38,621 bases of DNA from Anaplasma platys (GCF_012790675.1 NZ_CP046391.1:185654-224274); one strand, 5' to 3'. Counted from the stretch's first letter, positions 27,530 through 36,940 are shown. The notes: a model not told the origin generated them from the letters alone. Made by a program: numbers and translations.

Positions 27530-30151
27530 CTAAGCCTCACTCTTGTTTTTTATCGCACGCTGCGCTGCCAGGAGCTTTGCAACAGGCACTTTGTAAGGGG
27601 AACACGAAACGTAGTTTATCCCAAGTTCAGAGCAAAGTTTCATAGCTTGGGGAGTATTACCATGCTCGCCACAAAGACCCATTTTGATGTTTCTACCAGA
27701 TTTGCGAACTAAGTCCACAGCGATAGTAATGAGTCTGCCTACGCCGTCGATATCCAAAGCCTCAAAGGGATCTGATGAAAACACCCCGGAATCTATGTAG
27801 TGCTCAGTGAATTTTGACGAATCATCACGAGAAATACCCATGGTAGTCTGAGTAAGATCGTTGGTGCCAAAGCTGAAGAAATCAACATGTTTAGCTAACC
27901 TATCAGCTAATAATGCCGCTCTTGGCAACTCAATCATAGCTCCTACCCTGTACTGGATGCCGTGAAACTTCAGAGCTACATCCTTTATGATGTTGCTCAC
28001 TATCACTATTTCTTGCTCGTCCATGACGAACGGAATCATAATTTCGGGAACTATGTCCAACCCCTCACCGTCTTTGAGCTCTTGCGCCGCTTCAAAAATT
28101 GCTCTTGCTTGCATTTCGTATATTTCTGGGTAGGAGATTGCTAATCTACAGCCACGGTGGCCAAGCATAGGATTCTTTTCAAGCAGGGTGGAAACTCTGT
28201 GCTTTACGTAATCCAAAGACCTTTCCATCGTCTTGGCTATGCCCTCAAAAACCTCAGGGCTAGCTGGTAAAAACTCGTGCAGTGGCGGGTCAAGCAATCT
28301 AATGGTCAGAGGTTGTTTCCCTCCGGTAAACTTGAACATATCCTTGAAGTCTTGCCTTTGCATCGCCCCAATGCGATCTAGTGCCTTAACACGCTCTTGC
28401 TTATCGCTCGCCAAGATCATTTCCCGGACGGTGGTGATTCTATTGTCTGAAAAAAACATGTGCTCGGTTCTGCAGAGCCCAACTCCCTCGGCACCAAACA
28501 GTTTAGCTGCGGCAAGATCCTCAACAGTGTCTGCATTTGCCCAGATACCCATGGTGCGAGTGCTATCTATCCACGACATTAATTCGTGGAAAGTCTCGGG
28601 CAGTGACGGAGTTACAGTTTGCACTGCTCCCAAAATGATCTCACCAGTGCTGCCGTTTATGGTGATGCTGTCCTCGCGCTTTATTTTCAAGTTGTTCTCA
28701 TTGAAGAAAAATTGTCCGCTTTCATCTATGCACAAACTGTTGGCGCCGCAGATGCACGGCTTGCCCATTCCCCGTGCCACCACAGCTGCATGTGATGTCA
28801 TCCCGCCTCTCAAGGTCAGAACCCCGACGGCAGATATCATTCCACTGATATCCTCAGGACTGGTTTCCTGTCTTACCAGAACGGCATTTTTCCCTTGCCT
28901 TTTCAGCTCTTCGGCGTCACTTGAAGTAAATGCTACGTAACCGGAGGCAGCCCCTGGAGACGCAGGAAGCCCTCTGCCGACAATAACGTTGTCGTTTCCT
29001 TTCTCGAGAGTTGGGTGTAGCAACCCGCTGAGAGTTCGCGTATCAATGCGCATTATCGCATCCTCGGCGGAAATCAATCCCTCTTTGACCATGGCAACAG
29101 CAACGCAGACAGCGGCTTGAGCGCTGCGTTTACCGTCTCTCGTCTGCAAGATCCACAATTTTCCGTCCTGTACGGTAAACTCGATGTCTTGCATGTCTCT
29201 ATTGTGTTTTTCTAACTTGGCACACACCTCTTTTAACTCCCGGTAAGCTTCTGGCATCACATCTGCCATTACCTTTATTGGTACTGGGTCTTTTTGCCCT
29301 GAAACTATATCTTCTCCCTGAGCATTAACTAGGAACTCACCGAACATTTCCTTGTCTCCGGTTGAGGGATTCCGGGTAAACACTACCCCAGTTGCCGAGT
29401 TGTTGCTGATGTTACCAAATACCATAGACTGTACATTGACAGCAGTGCCTATGGTTGCGGGGATACCGTAAACACTCCGGTAAGAAACTGCGCGGCTATT
29501 CGTCCACGATCCAAACACGGCGCTTATCGAGTTATGCAACTGGACATTAACATCCTGTGGGAATTCCTGTCCGGTACGCGTTAGTATAATCCGTTTGTAT
29601 TCCTCTACCATGGCTGCCATTGCATCGGGGTCTGCATCATATGGCTCAGCCGTTCCCGAAGCTTTTTGTTTTGCAGAGTTTACGTCTTCAAATACTCCTT
29701 CATCCAGCCGTAGTACGGATGTTGCGTACATTTTTATCAGACGCCTATAGCTATCGTATGCAAACCTTGCTTGAGTTGACTTCAACTTGTCCACAACTTC
29801 GTCATTAAGTCCAACGTTGAGTATTGTATCTAACATACCCGGCATGGACTGAACGCTTCCAGAGCGTACAGACACTAACAGTGGACGATCAGGGTTGCCA
29901 AACTCCAAACCTACTTCATTGCCCAAAAGTTCCAGGGCAGCAGGAAGCCCTTGTAAAACTTTATCCGGCAACTGTCTGGTTTTCTGAAATAAACTGCAGG
30001 CTGATGTTGATATGGTAAAACCTGGGGGAACGCTAACGCCAATGTTGCACATTTCTGCAAGACCAGCTCCTTTGCCCCCAAGCAAGTGGGCAAGGTGTGC
30101 CCCACCATCACACCGACTTCTCCCGAAGTGGTAAATCAGCCTATCATCCAT
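27530..30151 (-). CDS. ppdK: Pyruvate, phosphate dikinase
   Basis: PPDK interconverts pyruvate, ATP and phosphate with phosphoenolpyruvate, AMP and diphosphate in the cytoplasm; in organisms lacking a full glycolysis it can make PEP for gluconeogenesis. The 873-residue length is typical. Seen: the nucleotide-binding N-terminal region (LLGGKGAGLAEM near residue 24), the phospho-histidine motif GGMTSHAAVVARGMGKPCICG near 450, and the C-terminal PEP/pyruvate barrel with the catalytic cysteine in GLCGEHGNTP near 834. The swivelling histidine domain lies between. ATG at 30151 gives the normal N-terminus. Its promoter is at 30212-30240. Confidence 0.97.
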   Translation of the reverse strand: MDDRLIYHFGRSRCDGGAHLAHLLGGKGAGLAEMCNIGVSVPPGFTISTSACSLFQKTRQLPDKVLQGLPAALELLGNEVGLEFGNPDRPLLVSVRSGSVQSMPGMLDTILNVGLNDEVVDKLKSTQARFAYDSYRRLIKMYATSVLRLDEGVFEDVNSAKQKASGTAEPYDADPDAMAAMVEEYKRIILTRTGQEFPQDVNVQLHNSISAVFGSWTNSRAVSYRSVYGIPATIGTAVNVQSMVFGNISNNSATGVVFTRNPSTGDKEMFGEFLVNAQGEDIVSGQKDPVPIKVMADVMPEAYRELKEVCAKLEKHNRDMQDIEFTVQDGKLWILQTRDGKRSAQAAVCVAVAMVKEGLISAEDAIMRIDTRTLSGLLHPTLEKGNDNVIVGRGLPASPGAASGYVAFTSSDAEELKRQGKNAVLVRQETSPEDISGMISAVGVLTLRGGMTSHAAVVARGMGKPCICGANSLCIDESGQFFFNENNLKIKREDSITINGSTGEIILGAVQTVTPSLPETFHELMSWIDSTRTMGIWANADTVEDLAAAKLFGAEGVGLCRTEHMFFSDNRITTVREMILASDKQERVKALDRIGAMQRQDFKDMFKFTGGKQPLTIRLLDPPLHEFLPASPEVFEGIAKTMERSLDYVKHRVSTLLEKNPMLGHRGCRLAISYPEIYEMQARAIFEAAQELKDGEGLDIVPEIMIPFVMDEQEIVIVSNIIKDVALKFHGIQYRVGAMIELPRAALLADRLAKHVDFFSFGTNDLTQTTMGISRDDSSKFTEHYIDSGVFSSDPFEALDIDGVGRLITIAVDLVRKSGRNIKMGLCGEHGNTPQAMKLCSELGINYVSCSPYKVPVAKLLAAQRAIKNKSEA

Positions 30152-30211
30152 ATGTTTTTTACCAGACTTGTAAGATGAGACAGGAATATACCGCGATACT
30201 TCCCTGTAGAC

Positions 30212-30240
30212 AATATAAAGCCTAATATTTACGGATGCAA
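30212..30240 (-). promoter_or_regulatory. Promoter for ppdK
   Basis: On the minus strand TTGCAT (30240-30235) and TATATT (30217-30212) are separated by exactly 17 bases, a good sigma-70-type pair. A start near 30204 gives a leader of about 53 bases before the ppdK ATG. Confidence 0.5.
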
Positions 30241-30331
30241 CTGTGCATGGACTCGCTAGGACATAAATGCTGTTTGAAATATGCTAGCCCGCTAAAATGG
30301 CAATGGAAGGCCGGTTCCCACACTGTGTGTG

Positions 30332-30364
30332 TTTGTTCTAAAGGTGGTTTTGTTCTAAAGGTGG
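30332..30364. repeat. 17-bp tandem duplication
   Basis: The 16-base sequence tttgttctaaaggtgg occurs at 30332-30347 and again at 30349-30364, separated by one t, so the period is 17. It lies in the RDD-ppdK spacer, between the RDD stop and the ppdK promoter. Confidence 0.85.
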
Positions 30365-30394
30365 TGTGGCAAAGCAATCTCTGTACTATAGTTC

Positions 30395-30883
30395 TTAGGT
30401 TCCCTCGGTTACTACTACGGTGCCACAAAGCCAGTCGTGTATGGTTTGTTTTTGTGGAACAAATGCGGCGGTTAAATACCAGCATGCCCAAAAGAAGATC
30501 ACTAATACATGCAGGGTTAGAACCGCGCTTAGCAGCGGTACGCCGGGACTTAAAGTCGTAACAGCTCCAGACAGTAGTGTAGATAGTGTGGGGCAGAGGA
30601 ATTGTAATAACACCCTGTCGAAAGCGACCAACGCATTGTTGACGTGTTGATTTTTGCAGCTCACAACGCGTACCCTAAAGAGCCTTTGACCAATGGTGGC
30701 TGTATATTTATATGTGAGGCATGTGTGGTATGCACACGTTACTACCATAAAGGACATAAAGGAAAGCATGCTGTCTTTGTGTATTAGGATGAAAATAGGC
30801 GCAAATATCACCGATATTATTGCTTTGTCTACCAGATATACCAACACCCTCCTGGGCAGGCTAGCTATTACGTAACGTTCCAT
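30395..30883 (-). CDS. RDD family membrane protein
   Basis: This 162-residue protein has the RDD family layout: an N-terminal RRVLVYLVDKAIIS with the Arg and Asp that name the family, three to four membrane helices (about residues 10-34, 40-58 and 108-140), the IGQRLFRVRVV segment after helix 2, and the C-terminal QTIHDWLCGTVVV motif. RDD proteins are small membrane proteins of mostly unknown function; some are implicated in ion transport. Its start overlaps the end of the HAD-like gene by 16 bases, so the two are probably translated from one message. Confidence 0.8.
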   Translation of the reverse strand: MERYVIASLPRRVLVYLVDKAIISVIFAPIFILIHKDSMLSFMSFMVVTCAYHTCLTYKYTATIGQRLFRVRVVSCKNQHVNNALVAFDRVLLQFLCPTLSTLLSGAVTTLSPGVPLLSAVLTLHVLVIFFWACWYLTAAFVPQKQTIHDWLCGTVVVTEGT

Positions 30884-31509
30884 AATCTTTGGCCCAGCAG
30901 CTCCGCAACAAAATTGCCCAGATTTTCGAAGTTGGGAAATGACATAACGCCCTTTATCGAATCATTGGCAAAAGCAATAGGGTAGCAATTCGCCCTTCTT
31001 GCGCTTACAACGTCAGTCGCACTATCCCCAACGAAAAACACTCTCTCCCCCGGAGCAATTCCCATAGACTCCAATGCCACAAAGATGGGCTCTGGAGATG
31101 GCTTACTCTCTACTGTATCGCCTTTTCCCAGTATTACCGAGAAATATCTTGTCAATCCTAGGCTGCGCACTTCATCGCGGAGCTGAGTTCCCCGCTTGTT
31201 GCTTACTATTCCCATTCTAACATTGTTTTTATAGAGTAACTCTAATAGTTCATGTACGTTTCTGTTAGGTAGAAGAGTGCCCAACCAGGAGCCAAAAGCG
31301 TTCTTGTACTTTGTTTTGAAATCCTGCCACCTGTTCCTAAGACATAACTGCAGGTACTTCTCAGCTGCCAAAGGCGCAAGTGGTATCTCCGATATGTCGA
31401 CATCGCCAATGTTCATATCACGCATTATTCTAGCAACTGCCTCCCGGTTAACCGTTTCGGTAACTATAGTGTTGCACCAATCAAACATGACAGCAATGGG
31501 GGGCTTCAT
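30868..31509 (-). CDS. HAD-superfamily hydrolase (phosphoglycolate phosphatase-like) with altered motif I
   Basis: A 213-residue protein of HAD subfamily IA. Motif II is IVSNKRG (serine), motif III the lysine in ESKPSPEP, motif IV FFVGDSATDV. The helical cap lies between motif I and motif II. Motif I reads FDWCNT: the nucleophile aspartate (D10) is present, but the position of the second aspartate of DxDx(T/V), normally the acid/base, is cysteine (C12, codon TGC). Phosphatase activity may thus be weak or absent. The frame is open to 31551, but GGAG 5 bases before the ATG at 31509 fixes the start. It overlaps the RDD gene start by 16 bases. Confidence 0.82.
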   Translation of the reverse strand: MKPPIAVMFDWCNTIVTETVNREAVARIMRDMNIGDVDISEIPLAPLAAEKYLQLCLRNRWQDFKTKYKNAFGSWLGTLLPNRNVHELLELLYKNNVRMGIVSNKRGTQLRDEVRSLGLTRYFSVILGKGDTVESKPSPEPIFVALESMGIAPGERVFFVGDSATDVVSARRANCYPIAFANDSIKGVMSFPNFENLGNFVAELLGQRLWNVT

Positions 31510-32032
31510 AGAGACTCCGGGCATCCTATTCACTGCAGGTGCAGTATTCAACAGTGTATAAGTTAATTTTTACTTAATAATTATACCTAACACGGCATAA
31601 ATGGGTTATGCAGCACGCGCCCAGCACTGGCATATAGAGCTGCGGCACGCACCTGTCAAATTATGGGACCATTGTCAGGCTATTATCAAATATGGCGTGG
31701 GGAATGGTATTTTTCTCGTTAGCCTTGGGTAAGTTCCATTAATACAAAGTGGCGCTAATTGATTGAGGTTCTTGAGCTACGTGTTGACGTATTTTATGTA
31801 CCGGAGCCGTGCGGGTTTTAAATTTGCTGTTGAGGTCTGAATCCGGGCGTTGATGCACGCTGATGATTCATCTGCACCACAGCACGTCGGTGACAGTGCA
31901 ATTTTGTTTTCTTCAGCGCATAGAGCGACGTGTGACGGACAAATGACTTGCGGCCATGGCCCGTGCCCCAAGATAGCGAAGTGCAGCATCTGTTAACGTA
32001 TGTCAACAAGTTGATCTGGCGCCCTAGCCGGG
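31510..32032. other. Spacer downstream of aspS
   Basis: About 520 bases between aspS and the HAD-like gene. Two overlapping minus-strand frames of 60-70 codons near 31777-32009 lack any recognisable domain. An inverted repeat CTAGCC-G-GGCTAG stands at the aspS stop codon. No promoter for the HAD gene is convincing. Confidence 0.45.
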
Positions 32033-33823
32033 CTAGCCCTGTGAAGTTTTCGCTTTCAAATTGAGCATGATTGACAGTTCCTTTAAACAGTTTGGATCCA
32101 CTGTGGAGGGAGCGCCCATTAGCAAGTCTTCTCCTGTTTGAGTCAAAGGGAAGTATATTACTTCGCGTATGTTGGGAACATCGGCTAGCAACATGACTAT
32201 TCTATCTATCCCAGGTGCCGTGCCGCCGTGTGGAGGAACCCCAAACCTGAAAGCCCTTGTCAGTGATCCGAACTTATTATCAACTTCACTTTGCGAATAA
32301 CCCACCATCGAAAATGCTTTATATAGAAGATCCAGCTTGTGATTTCTAATGGCGCCGCTTGATATCTCTACCCCATTACATACCATGTCATACTGATATG
32401 CGACTATATCTAGCGGTTTTTCGTTTAACAGCGCATCCATTCCTCCGCGTGGCATGGAAAATGGGTTATGCGAGAAGCCAAGCTGCCCATTAGGTTCCTT
32501 TTGAAAATACGGGAAGTCTACCACCCAGCAGAACTTGAACACATCTTCTTCAATGAGCTTTAACTCGGTTCCCAGTAGTGTTCTGATGGATCCTGCAAGC
32601 TCATTGGCCTTTTCTTCCTTGTCACACACGAAAAATACACTGCCGCCGGCTCTTATACCCGCTATTGTTTGGATTTTTGACAATTCTGCATCACTCAAGA
32701 ATTTGGCAACGGGTCCCTTTGCCACATTATCAAGACCAAATGTTATGTAGCCAAGTCCCAATGCTCCTATCTTTTTAGCGTATTCTACTTTGTTATCGAA
32801 AAAGCTGCGAGCTTGCTCAGAAGTGTTCGGTGCCGGAATAGCTCGTACTACGCGCCCGTTAGCGACGCCTTCCTGGAATGTTTTGAAGTTGGACGTGCTG
32901 AACACATCTGACACGTCCGATATTATTAGTGGATTACGCAAGTCAGGTTTATCGGTGCCATAGAGGCGCATAGAGTCTCTGTAGGTAATGCGGGGAAATT
33001 CTTGTGAAACCTTTTTCCCATGTGAGAACTTAGCGAAAACGCCATACAAAACGGGCTCCATTACCGCAAATACGTCCTCCTGGTTAGCAAAGGCCATTTC
33101 CATGTCTAATTGGTAGAACTCTCCTGGAGATCTATCTGCCCGGGAGTCTTCATCGCGAAAGCAAGGGGCTATCTGAAAGTACTTGTCAAAGCCGCTGGCC
33201 ATGAGCAGTTGCTTAAAGATTTGCGGAGCTTGTGGAAGCGCGTAAAACTTTCCGGGATGGTTCCTGCTGGGGACCAGATAATCGCGCGCTCCTTCTGGGG
33301 AAGACGCGGTTAGGATAGGTGTTTGTACTTCAACAAAGCCGCGGCTTTCCAGGGATTTTCTAATTTCGGAAATCACCGCGGACCTCAAGAGCATGTTCCT
33401 TTTTACTTCATCGCAGCGCAGGTCTAAAAACCTGTATTTTAGCCGTAAATCTTCGGGATAGCTGGTACTGGTAGGTACATGAATTGGCAGCTGGTCAGCC
33501 GCTGATTCTACGTGCCAGGAATGCACTATGACTTCTATGTGTCCAGTGTCTAAATCTTCATTTACTGTGTCTTCGCTGCGCGGCGTGACAACGCCTTTTA
33601 CGGTTACAACGCTCTCAAAGCTTGTTGAGCGAGCGCCATCCAAGAGGTCTTTATCTGACGACTCATTCAACACTAGCTGTGTGATGCCGTAAAAATCCCT
33701 TAAATCTATGAAGAAAACTCCCCCGTGGTCACGTTTGCGGAATACCCAACCAGATAGGGTCACTTCTTGTCCTATGTGTGATGAATTTAACTCGTTACAC
33801 AGATGAGTTCTATATGCATTCAT
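32033..33823 (-). CDS. aspS: Aspartyl-tRNA synthetase
   Basis: AspRS charges tRNA-Asp with aspartate. The 596-residue, bacterial-type protein has an N-terminal OB-fold anticodon domain (GWVFRKRDHGGVFFIDLRD near residues 25-43), class II motif 2 FRDEDSRADRSPGEFYQLD near 220, the inserted bacterial GAD domain in the middle, and motif 3 GVPPHGGTAPGIDRIVMLL near 540. The frame is open to 33871, but the start is set at the ATG at 33823 (MNAYRTHLCNEL) because bacterial AspRS begins with the Tyr-Arg-Thr-His block. Known bacterial-type enzymes may also charge tRNA-Asn where AsnRS is missing; that cannot be judged here. Confidence 0.96.
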   Translation of the reverse strand: MNAYRTHLCNELNSSHIGQEVTLSGWVFRKRDHGGVFFIDLRDFYGITQLVLNESSDKDLLDGARSTSFESVVTVKGVVTPRSEDTVNEDLDTGHIEVIVHSWHVESAADQLPIHVPTSTSYPEDLRLKYRFLDLRCDEVKRNMLLRSAVISEIRKSLESRGFVEVQTPILTASSPEGARDYLVPSRNHPGKFYALPQAPQIFKQLLMASGFDKYFQIAPCFRDEDSRADRSPGEFYQLDMEMAFANQEDVFAVMEPVLYGVFAKFSHGKKVSQEFPRITYRDSMRLYGTDKPDLRNPLIISDVSDVFSTSNFKTFQEGVANGRVVRAIPAPNTSEQARSFFDNKVEYAKKIGALGLGYITFGLDNVAKGPVAKFLSDAELSKIQTIAGIRAGGSVFFVCDKEEKANELAGSIRTLLGTELKLIEEDVFKFCWVVDFPYFQKEPNGQLGFSHNPFSMPRGGMDALLNEKPLDIVAYQYDMVCNGVEISSGAIRNHKLDLLYKAFSMVGYSQSEVDNKFGSLTRAFRFGVPPHGGTAPGIDRIVMLLADVPNIREVIYFPLTQTGEDLLMGAPSTVDPNCLKELSIMLNLKAKTSQG

Positions 33824-34163
33824 AAAAATACTCTCGAAGACCTGCCTAACTTTTACCACAATATTTCCCAATCGGAAAAAATTATGCTGCGACTATACCT
33901 AGGCCGACAGTACAGGGCTTTTCACATTATAATTCTCGTGTGTTTGTGATAGCTCACCGATTTGTGCAACTTTACACGTTTGCCATCAGACAGTTTTAAC
34001 GGGCATTGAAAGCCGTGCTTGCATTATATGATACAAAGAATTATGAGGAAGCCGCAGCATACGCAAGAGTATAAGGGACACGCGCTTCCGAGATCATTAT
34101 TTAGTTTACACATTGATACAATTTATTTATAAAACGAGCGTTGTGCATTGGTTCTGACATTAG
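33824..34163. other. Divergent intergenic region, aspS / BON lipoprotein
   Basis: The 340 bases hold a good plus-strand promoter near 34105-34133. On the minus strand a TATAAT stands at 33931-33926 without a matching -35. Nothing else is seen. Confidence 0.45.
34105..34133 (+). promoter_or_regulatory. Promoter for the BON lipoprotein and gshB
   Basis: TTTACA (34105-34110) and TATAAA (34128-34133) are spaced by 17 bases, a strong match to the sigma-70 consensus. A start near 34140 precedes the ATG at 34164 by about 24 bases. Confidence 0.5.
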
Positions 34164-34757
34164 ATGGGAAGAGGGGCGCGAGCGTTAATACTCACAGTTC
34201 TGCTGGTCACGACGCAGACCGGTTGTAGTGCCGTTTTTGCCGGCCTCGCTGTAGCCACTGGTGCGGTTGTCGCCATGCAGGAGCGTTCTGTTGGTGACGT
34301 TATTGACGATGCCTCGATAATGATCAGAATAAACAGAGAGCTGCTAAAGCTTGGTATATTCTACGCGGTCACTGTCAAGGTGAGTGAGGGTAGGGTTTTT
34401 CTATTGGGTGCGGTGAATACTCCGGACAAGCGGGTTCAAGCGGAAAAGGCCGCTTGGCAGCAGCGTGATGTACGAGAGGTGGTTAATGAGATCACGATCT
34501 CAGAGGGTGCAGTTTCACTTCAGAGTCTCGCGCTAGACGGTGCGATAAGCGCGCAGATTAGAGCGAGGGTTCTGGCGAGAGCTGGTGTCAAGTCAATGAA
34601 TTATAGTGTGAACACTATCGGCGGAGTCGTCTACCTTATGGGTATCGCGCAGAGTCAGAAGGAACTTAACACTGTCATCGCCATAGCTAAGCGCGTACGC
34701 GGTGTGAAGCAAGTTATTAGCTATGTAAGGCTGAAGAATAGCAGGCTGCGTCACTAG
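34164..34757 (+). CDS. BON-domain lipoprotein
   Basis: A 197-residue envelope protein. The N-terminal signal ends in the lipobox TQTGC with the acylated cysteine at residue 21. Two BON domains follow: about residues 50-113 (ASIMIRINRELL to VVNEITIS) and 125-192 (ISAQIRARVLAR to VISYVRLK), each with the conserved glycine in the strand-turn (EGRVFLLGAV, GGVVYLMGIA). BON proteins such as OsmY and DolP sit in the periplasm or outer membrane and are linked to envelope integrity and phospholipid binding. gshB starts 9 bases after the stop and is likely co-transcribed. Confidence 0.88.
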   Translation: MGRGARALILTVLLVTTQTGCSAVFAGLAVATGAVVAMQERSVGDVIDDASIMIRINRELLKLGIFYAVTVKVSEGRVFLLGAVNTPDKRVQAEKAAWQQRDVREVVNEITISEGAVSLQSLALDGAISAQIRARVLARAGVKSMNYSVNTIGGVVYLMGIAQSQKELNTVIAIAKRVRGVKQVISYVRLKNSRLRH

Positions 34758-34766
34758 GGGTGAAAG

Positions 34767-35693
34767 TTGTTAAAGGCTGCTTTTCAGATGGATGCCGGGG
34801 TGGAGGTCTGCAGGGACACCACTGCGCAGCTTATTAAGGAGGGCAATCGTCGGGGTCACCAAGTCTTTTTCTATGAGCCTAGCAGCTTGTCTCTGTGTGA
34901 GGGCGACGTTATTGCTACGGTTCATAACGCTGAGGTTTGCGGCGAATCTATGAAGTTGTCCGACAGGTCTCGTCTAAATTTGGCTGAGGTGGATTTGCTG
35001 TTTATCAGGCAGAATCCCCCTTTCGATATGCGTTACATTACCACTACCTACATTCTGGAAAGACTTAGGGATGTATTGATAATTAACAGCCCGAGCGCAG
35101 TTAGAAATTTTCCGGAGAAGCTGCTGCCCTTGTCGTTTCCCGAGTTTATTCCTCCTACGCTTGTTAGTGAAAGTCCTGAAGAAATAAGAGAGTTCTATAA
35201 AGAATATGGCGATGTGGTCTTGAAGCCTTTGTATAGTTTCGGGGGCGATGGCGTAGTGCGAGTTTATGGTGGTGTTGATGCATGTACAATATCCAAGACC
35301 ATGGTCGAAAGGTATGGTGCGCCAATAGTTGTGCAGCGATTTATTCCCATGGTAGAAGAGGATAGGAGAGTTGTGCTCTTGGGTGGCAAGCCTGTAGGGG
35401 CAATAAAACGGCGCGTTACTAGGGAGCAGGAAGTAAGGACGAATCTTCGCGTTGGTGCGGTACCGGAGAAGGTAGTACTTTCTGAACGTGATCAGGCAAT
35501 ATGTTCGGCTGTGGGGGAAGTAATAACAAAAGCCGGAATAGTTTTTGCTGGAATAGACATTCTTGGGGGATGTCTGCTGGAAGTAAATATAACGTCTCCT
35601 TGTGGCGTCTTGGAAGTCAACCAGGTCTATGGAAAGGCTTTGGAAGCCGATTGTTGGAATGTGTTTGAAGGTTTGTTAGAGTCCGGCGGTTAA
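34767..35693 (+). CDS. gshB: Glutathione synthetase
   Basis: GshB joins gamma-glutamylcysteine and glycine with ATP, the last step of glutathione synthesis, in the cytoplasm. The ATP-grasp protein of 308 residues has the E. coli-like N-terminus LKAAFQMDAGV, then LFIRQNPPFDMRYITTTYILERL near 76-98, VLKPLYSFGGDGVVRV near 151-166 and the metal-binding end FAGIDILGGCLLEVNITSP near 260-278. The start is a TTG at 34767; the alignment with other GshB N-termini supports it. It follows the BON lipoprotein by 9 bases. The partner enzyme for gamma-glutamylcysteine is not in the window. Confidence 0.93.
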   Translation: MLKAAFQMDAGVEVCRDTTAQLIKEGNRRGHQVFFYEPSSLSLCEGDVIATVHNAEVCGESMKLSDRSRLNLAEVDLLFIRQNPPFDMRYITTTYILERLRDVLIINSPSAVRNFPEKLLPLSFPEFIPPTLVSESPEEIREFYKEYGDVVLKPLYSFGGDGVVRVYGGVDACTISKTMVERYGAPIVVQRFIPMVEEDRRVVLLGGKPVGAIKRRVTREQEVRTNLRVGAVPEKVVLSERDQAICSAVGEVITKAGIVFAGIDILGGCLLEVNITSPCGVLEVNQVYGKALEADCWNVFEGLLESGG

Positions 35694-35935
35694 GCGCGTC
35701 GTGCATACAAACAGGGACACTAGGTCTTAGATGGAATACCGAAATCATGTGTATGCGGTAGTGTTGCACCACTTTGCCAAGGCATGCGAGGTAATGTTTA
35801 CTTGCGTGCTGTACACATGATCTTGCCATGTAACGTACGTGGTGTTAAATGTTAGGTGAGCTTGTGCGTTTCTTTTGCTAAGGGCGTATAGTTGGGTTGT
35901 GCAAAGTGTGTTGTTAGGGAATAAGATGTTGCGAG

Positions 35936-36706
35936 ATGTATAGATTTCTGTCTCAGAAGAGCCGCAATGTCATAATGAGCCTGAAGAGTGAGGCGTTCCT
36001 TGCCTATGCAAGATATGGGGTTGTCGCTGCTTTTGTAGTTTTGGTAGTTTTCTTGGTTTTCCCGCTGGTGATTTCCGGAGACAAGGTATTTAGCCTGCTT
36101 TCTGATGGCCTTGTTAGTTTAGGTTTGCCTGTGCGGAGTGTTATAGTACGGGGCAATGTCATGGTGGACAAGGACACAATTCATGACGTGGTGGACCATG
36201 AGCGATCAATAGTTTTGGTGCCACTTAAGGAGCTGAGTCAGCGGATAAAGCGGCAAAGTCCATGGATTAAAGACGTAAAAATAAGCCGGGTTCTATCCAG
36301 TGGTGCGCTGAAGATAAACATAGAAGAGTACGATGCATTCGCAAACTGGTGCCATCACGGGATAAATTCGGTAATAGACCGTGCGGGGTACGTCATAGTC
36401 AACTCGGAGGGGCGTTTTCCACATCTTATTTCTGTATACGGGGATGACGCTGTAGAGCATCTTGAATTTGTCAGGGATATTTTGGATGACAAAGGGCCGC
36501 TGAGCTCAATGATTTCTTCATTCTCTCTGCTTGATACCGGCGGCTGGAATGTGGATTTCTCGAGTGGTTTGCGAGTAAGGCTTCCGGAGTCTGGGCCCAA
36601 AGAAGCCTGGGCGCAGTTGAAGCAGCTCCACCTTGATTCTGGAGGGCTGCTCATGTGGAATGAGATAGACATGCGCAACGCGGATAAGATCTCGATGAAA
36701 AAGTAG
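35936..36706 (+). CDS. ftsQ: Cell division protein FtsQ
   Basis: FtsQ links early and late division proteins, with a short cytoplasmic tail, one membrane helix (residues about 24-46) and a periplasmic part. The POTRA domain (VRSVIVRGNVMVDKDTI to the end of SGALKINIEEYDAFANW, about 66-137) and the beta domain with the usual VIDRAGYVIVNSEG segment are clear. The 256-residue length is typical for alphaproteobacteria. No strong binding site precedes the ATG; an in-frame ATG at 35975 is an alternative. Elsewhere ftsQ often lies in a mur-ddl-ftsQAZ cluster; here it stands 242 bases after gshB, another ATP-grasp gene, and alone. Confidence 0.85.
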   Translation: MYRFLSQKSRNVIMSLKSEAFLAYARYGVVAAFVVLVVFLVFPLVISGDKVFSLLSDGLVSLGLPVRSVIVRGNVMVDKDTIHDVVDHERSIVLVPLKELSQRIKRQSPWIKDVKISRVLSSGALKINIEEYDAFANWCHHGINSVIDRAGYVIVNSEGRFPHLISVYGDDAVEHLEFVRDILDDKGPLSSMISSFSLLDTGGWNVDFSSGLRVRLPESGPKEAWAQLKQLHLDSGGLLMWNEIDMRNADKISMKK

Positions 36707-36940
36707 AAATTAAGCTTTGTGGCTGGTTAGGAGCTGAAACCTTGAGCCTATGGGGCAATGCGTGTGCATTCCCGTAAGAGCATTGTAAAAAAGTTGCAAA
36801 TTTACATTATTTGGTTGAATGCACCTCTGTGTGTAAATATCATCAGGGGATGATTGGTGGCTACGTATTTATGTACCGGGTTAAGCGTATTTTTACTCTG
36901 CTGAGTAGAATGTTTGCTGGTCTAAAAGAGTGTGGAGTTT
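36707..36940. other. Spacer between ftsQ and ntrX
   Basis: About 230 bases, slightly A/T-rich. I see no gene, no convincing promoter pair and no hairpin with a U-run. Confidence 0.4.

Larger units (their letters stand above)
30152..30394. other. Spacer between RDD gene and ppdK
   Basis: The 243 bases hold the ppdK promoter and a 17-bp tandem duplication. A plus-strand open frame at 30235-30561 is antisense to the RDD gene and is treated as a shadow. Confidence 0.5.

Noticed and set aside
28233..28940. A 235-codon plus-strand open frame
   Set aside because: It lies wholly antisense to ppdK, whose protein is complete and conserved; the frame is a codon-bias shadow with no domain.
30235..30561. 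A 108-codon plus-strand frame over the 17-bp repeat
   Set aside because: Half of it is antisense to the RDD gene and the rest covers the ppdK promoter; no domain.
31961..32033. Terminator at the aspS stop (CTAGCC-G-GGCTAG)
   Set aside because: The one-base loop is impossible for RNA and the stem overlaps the stop codon without a U-run.
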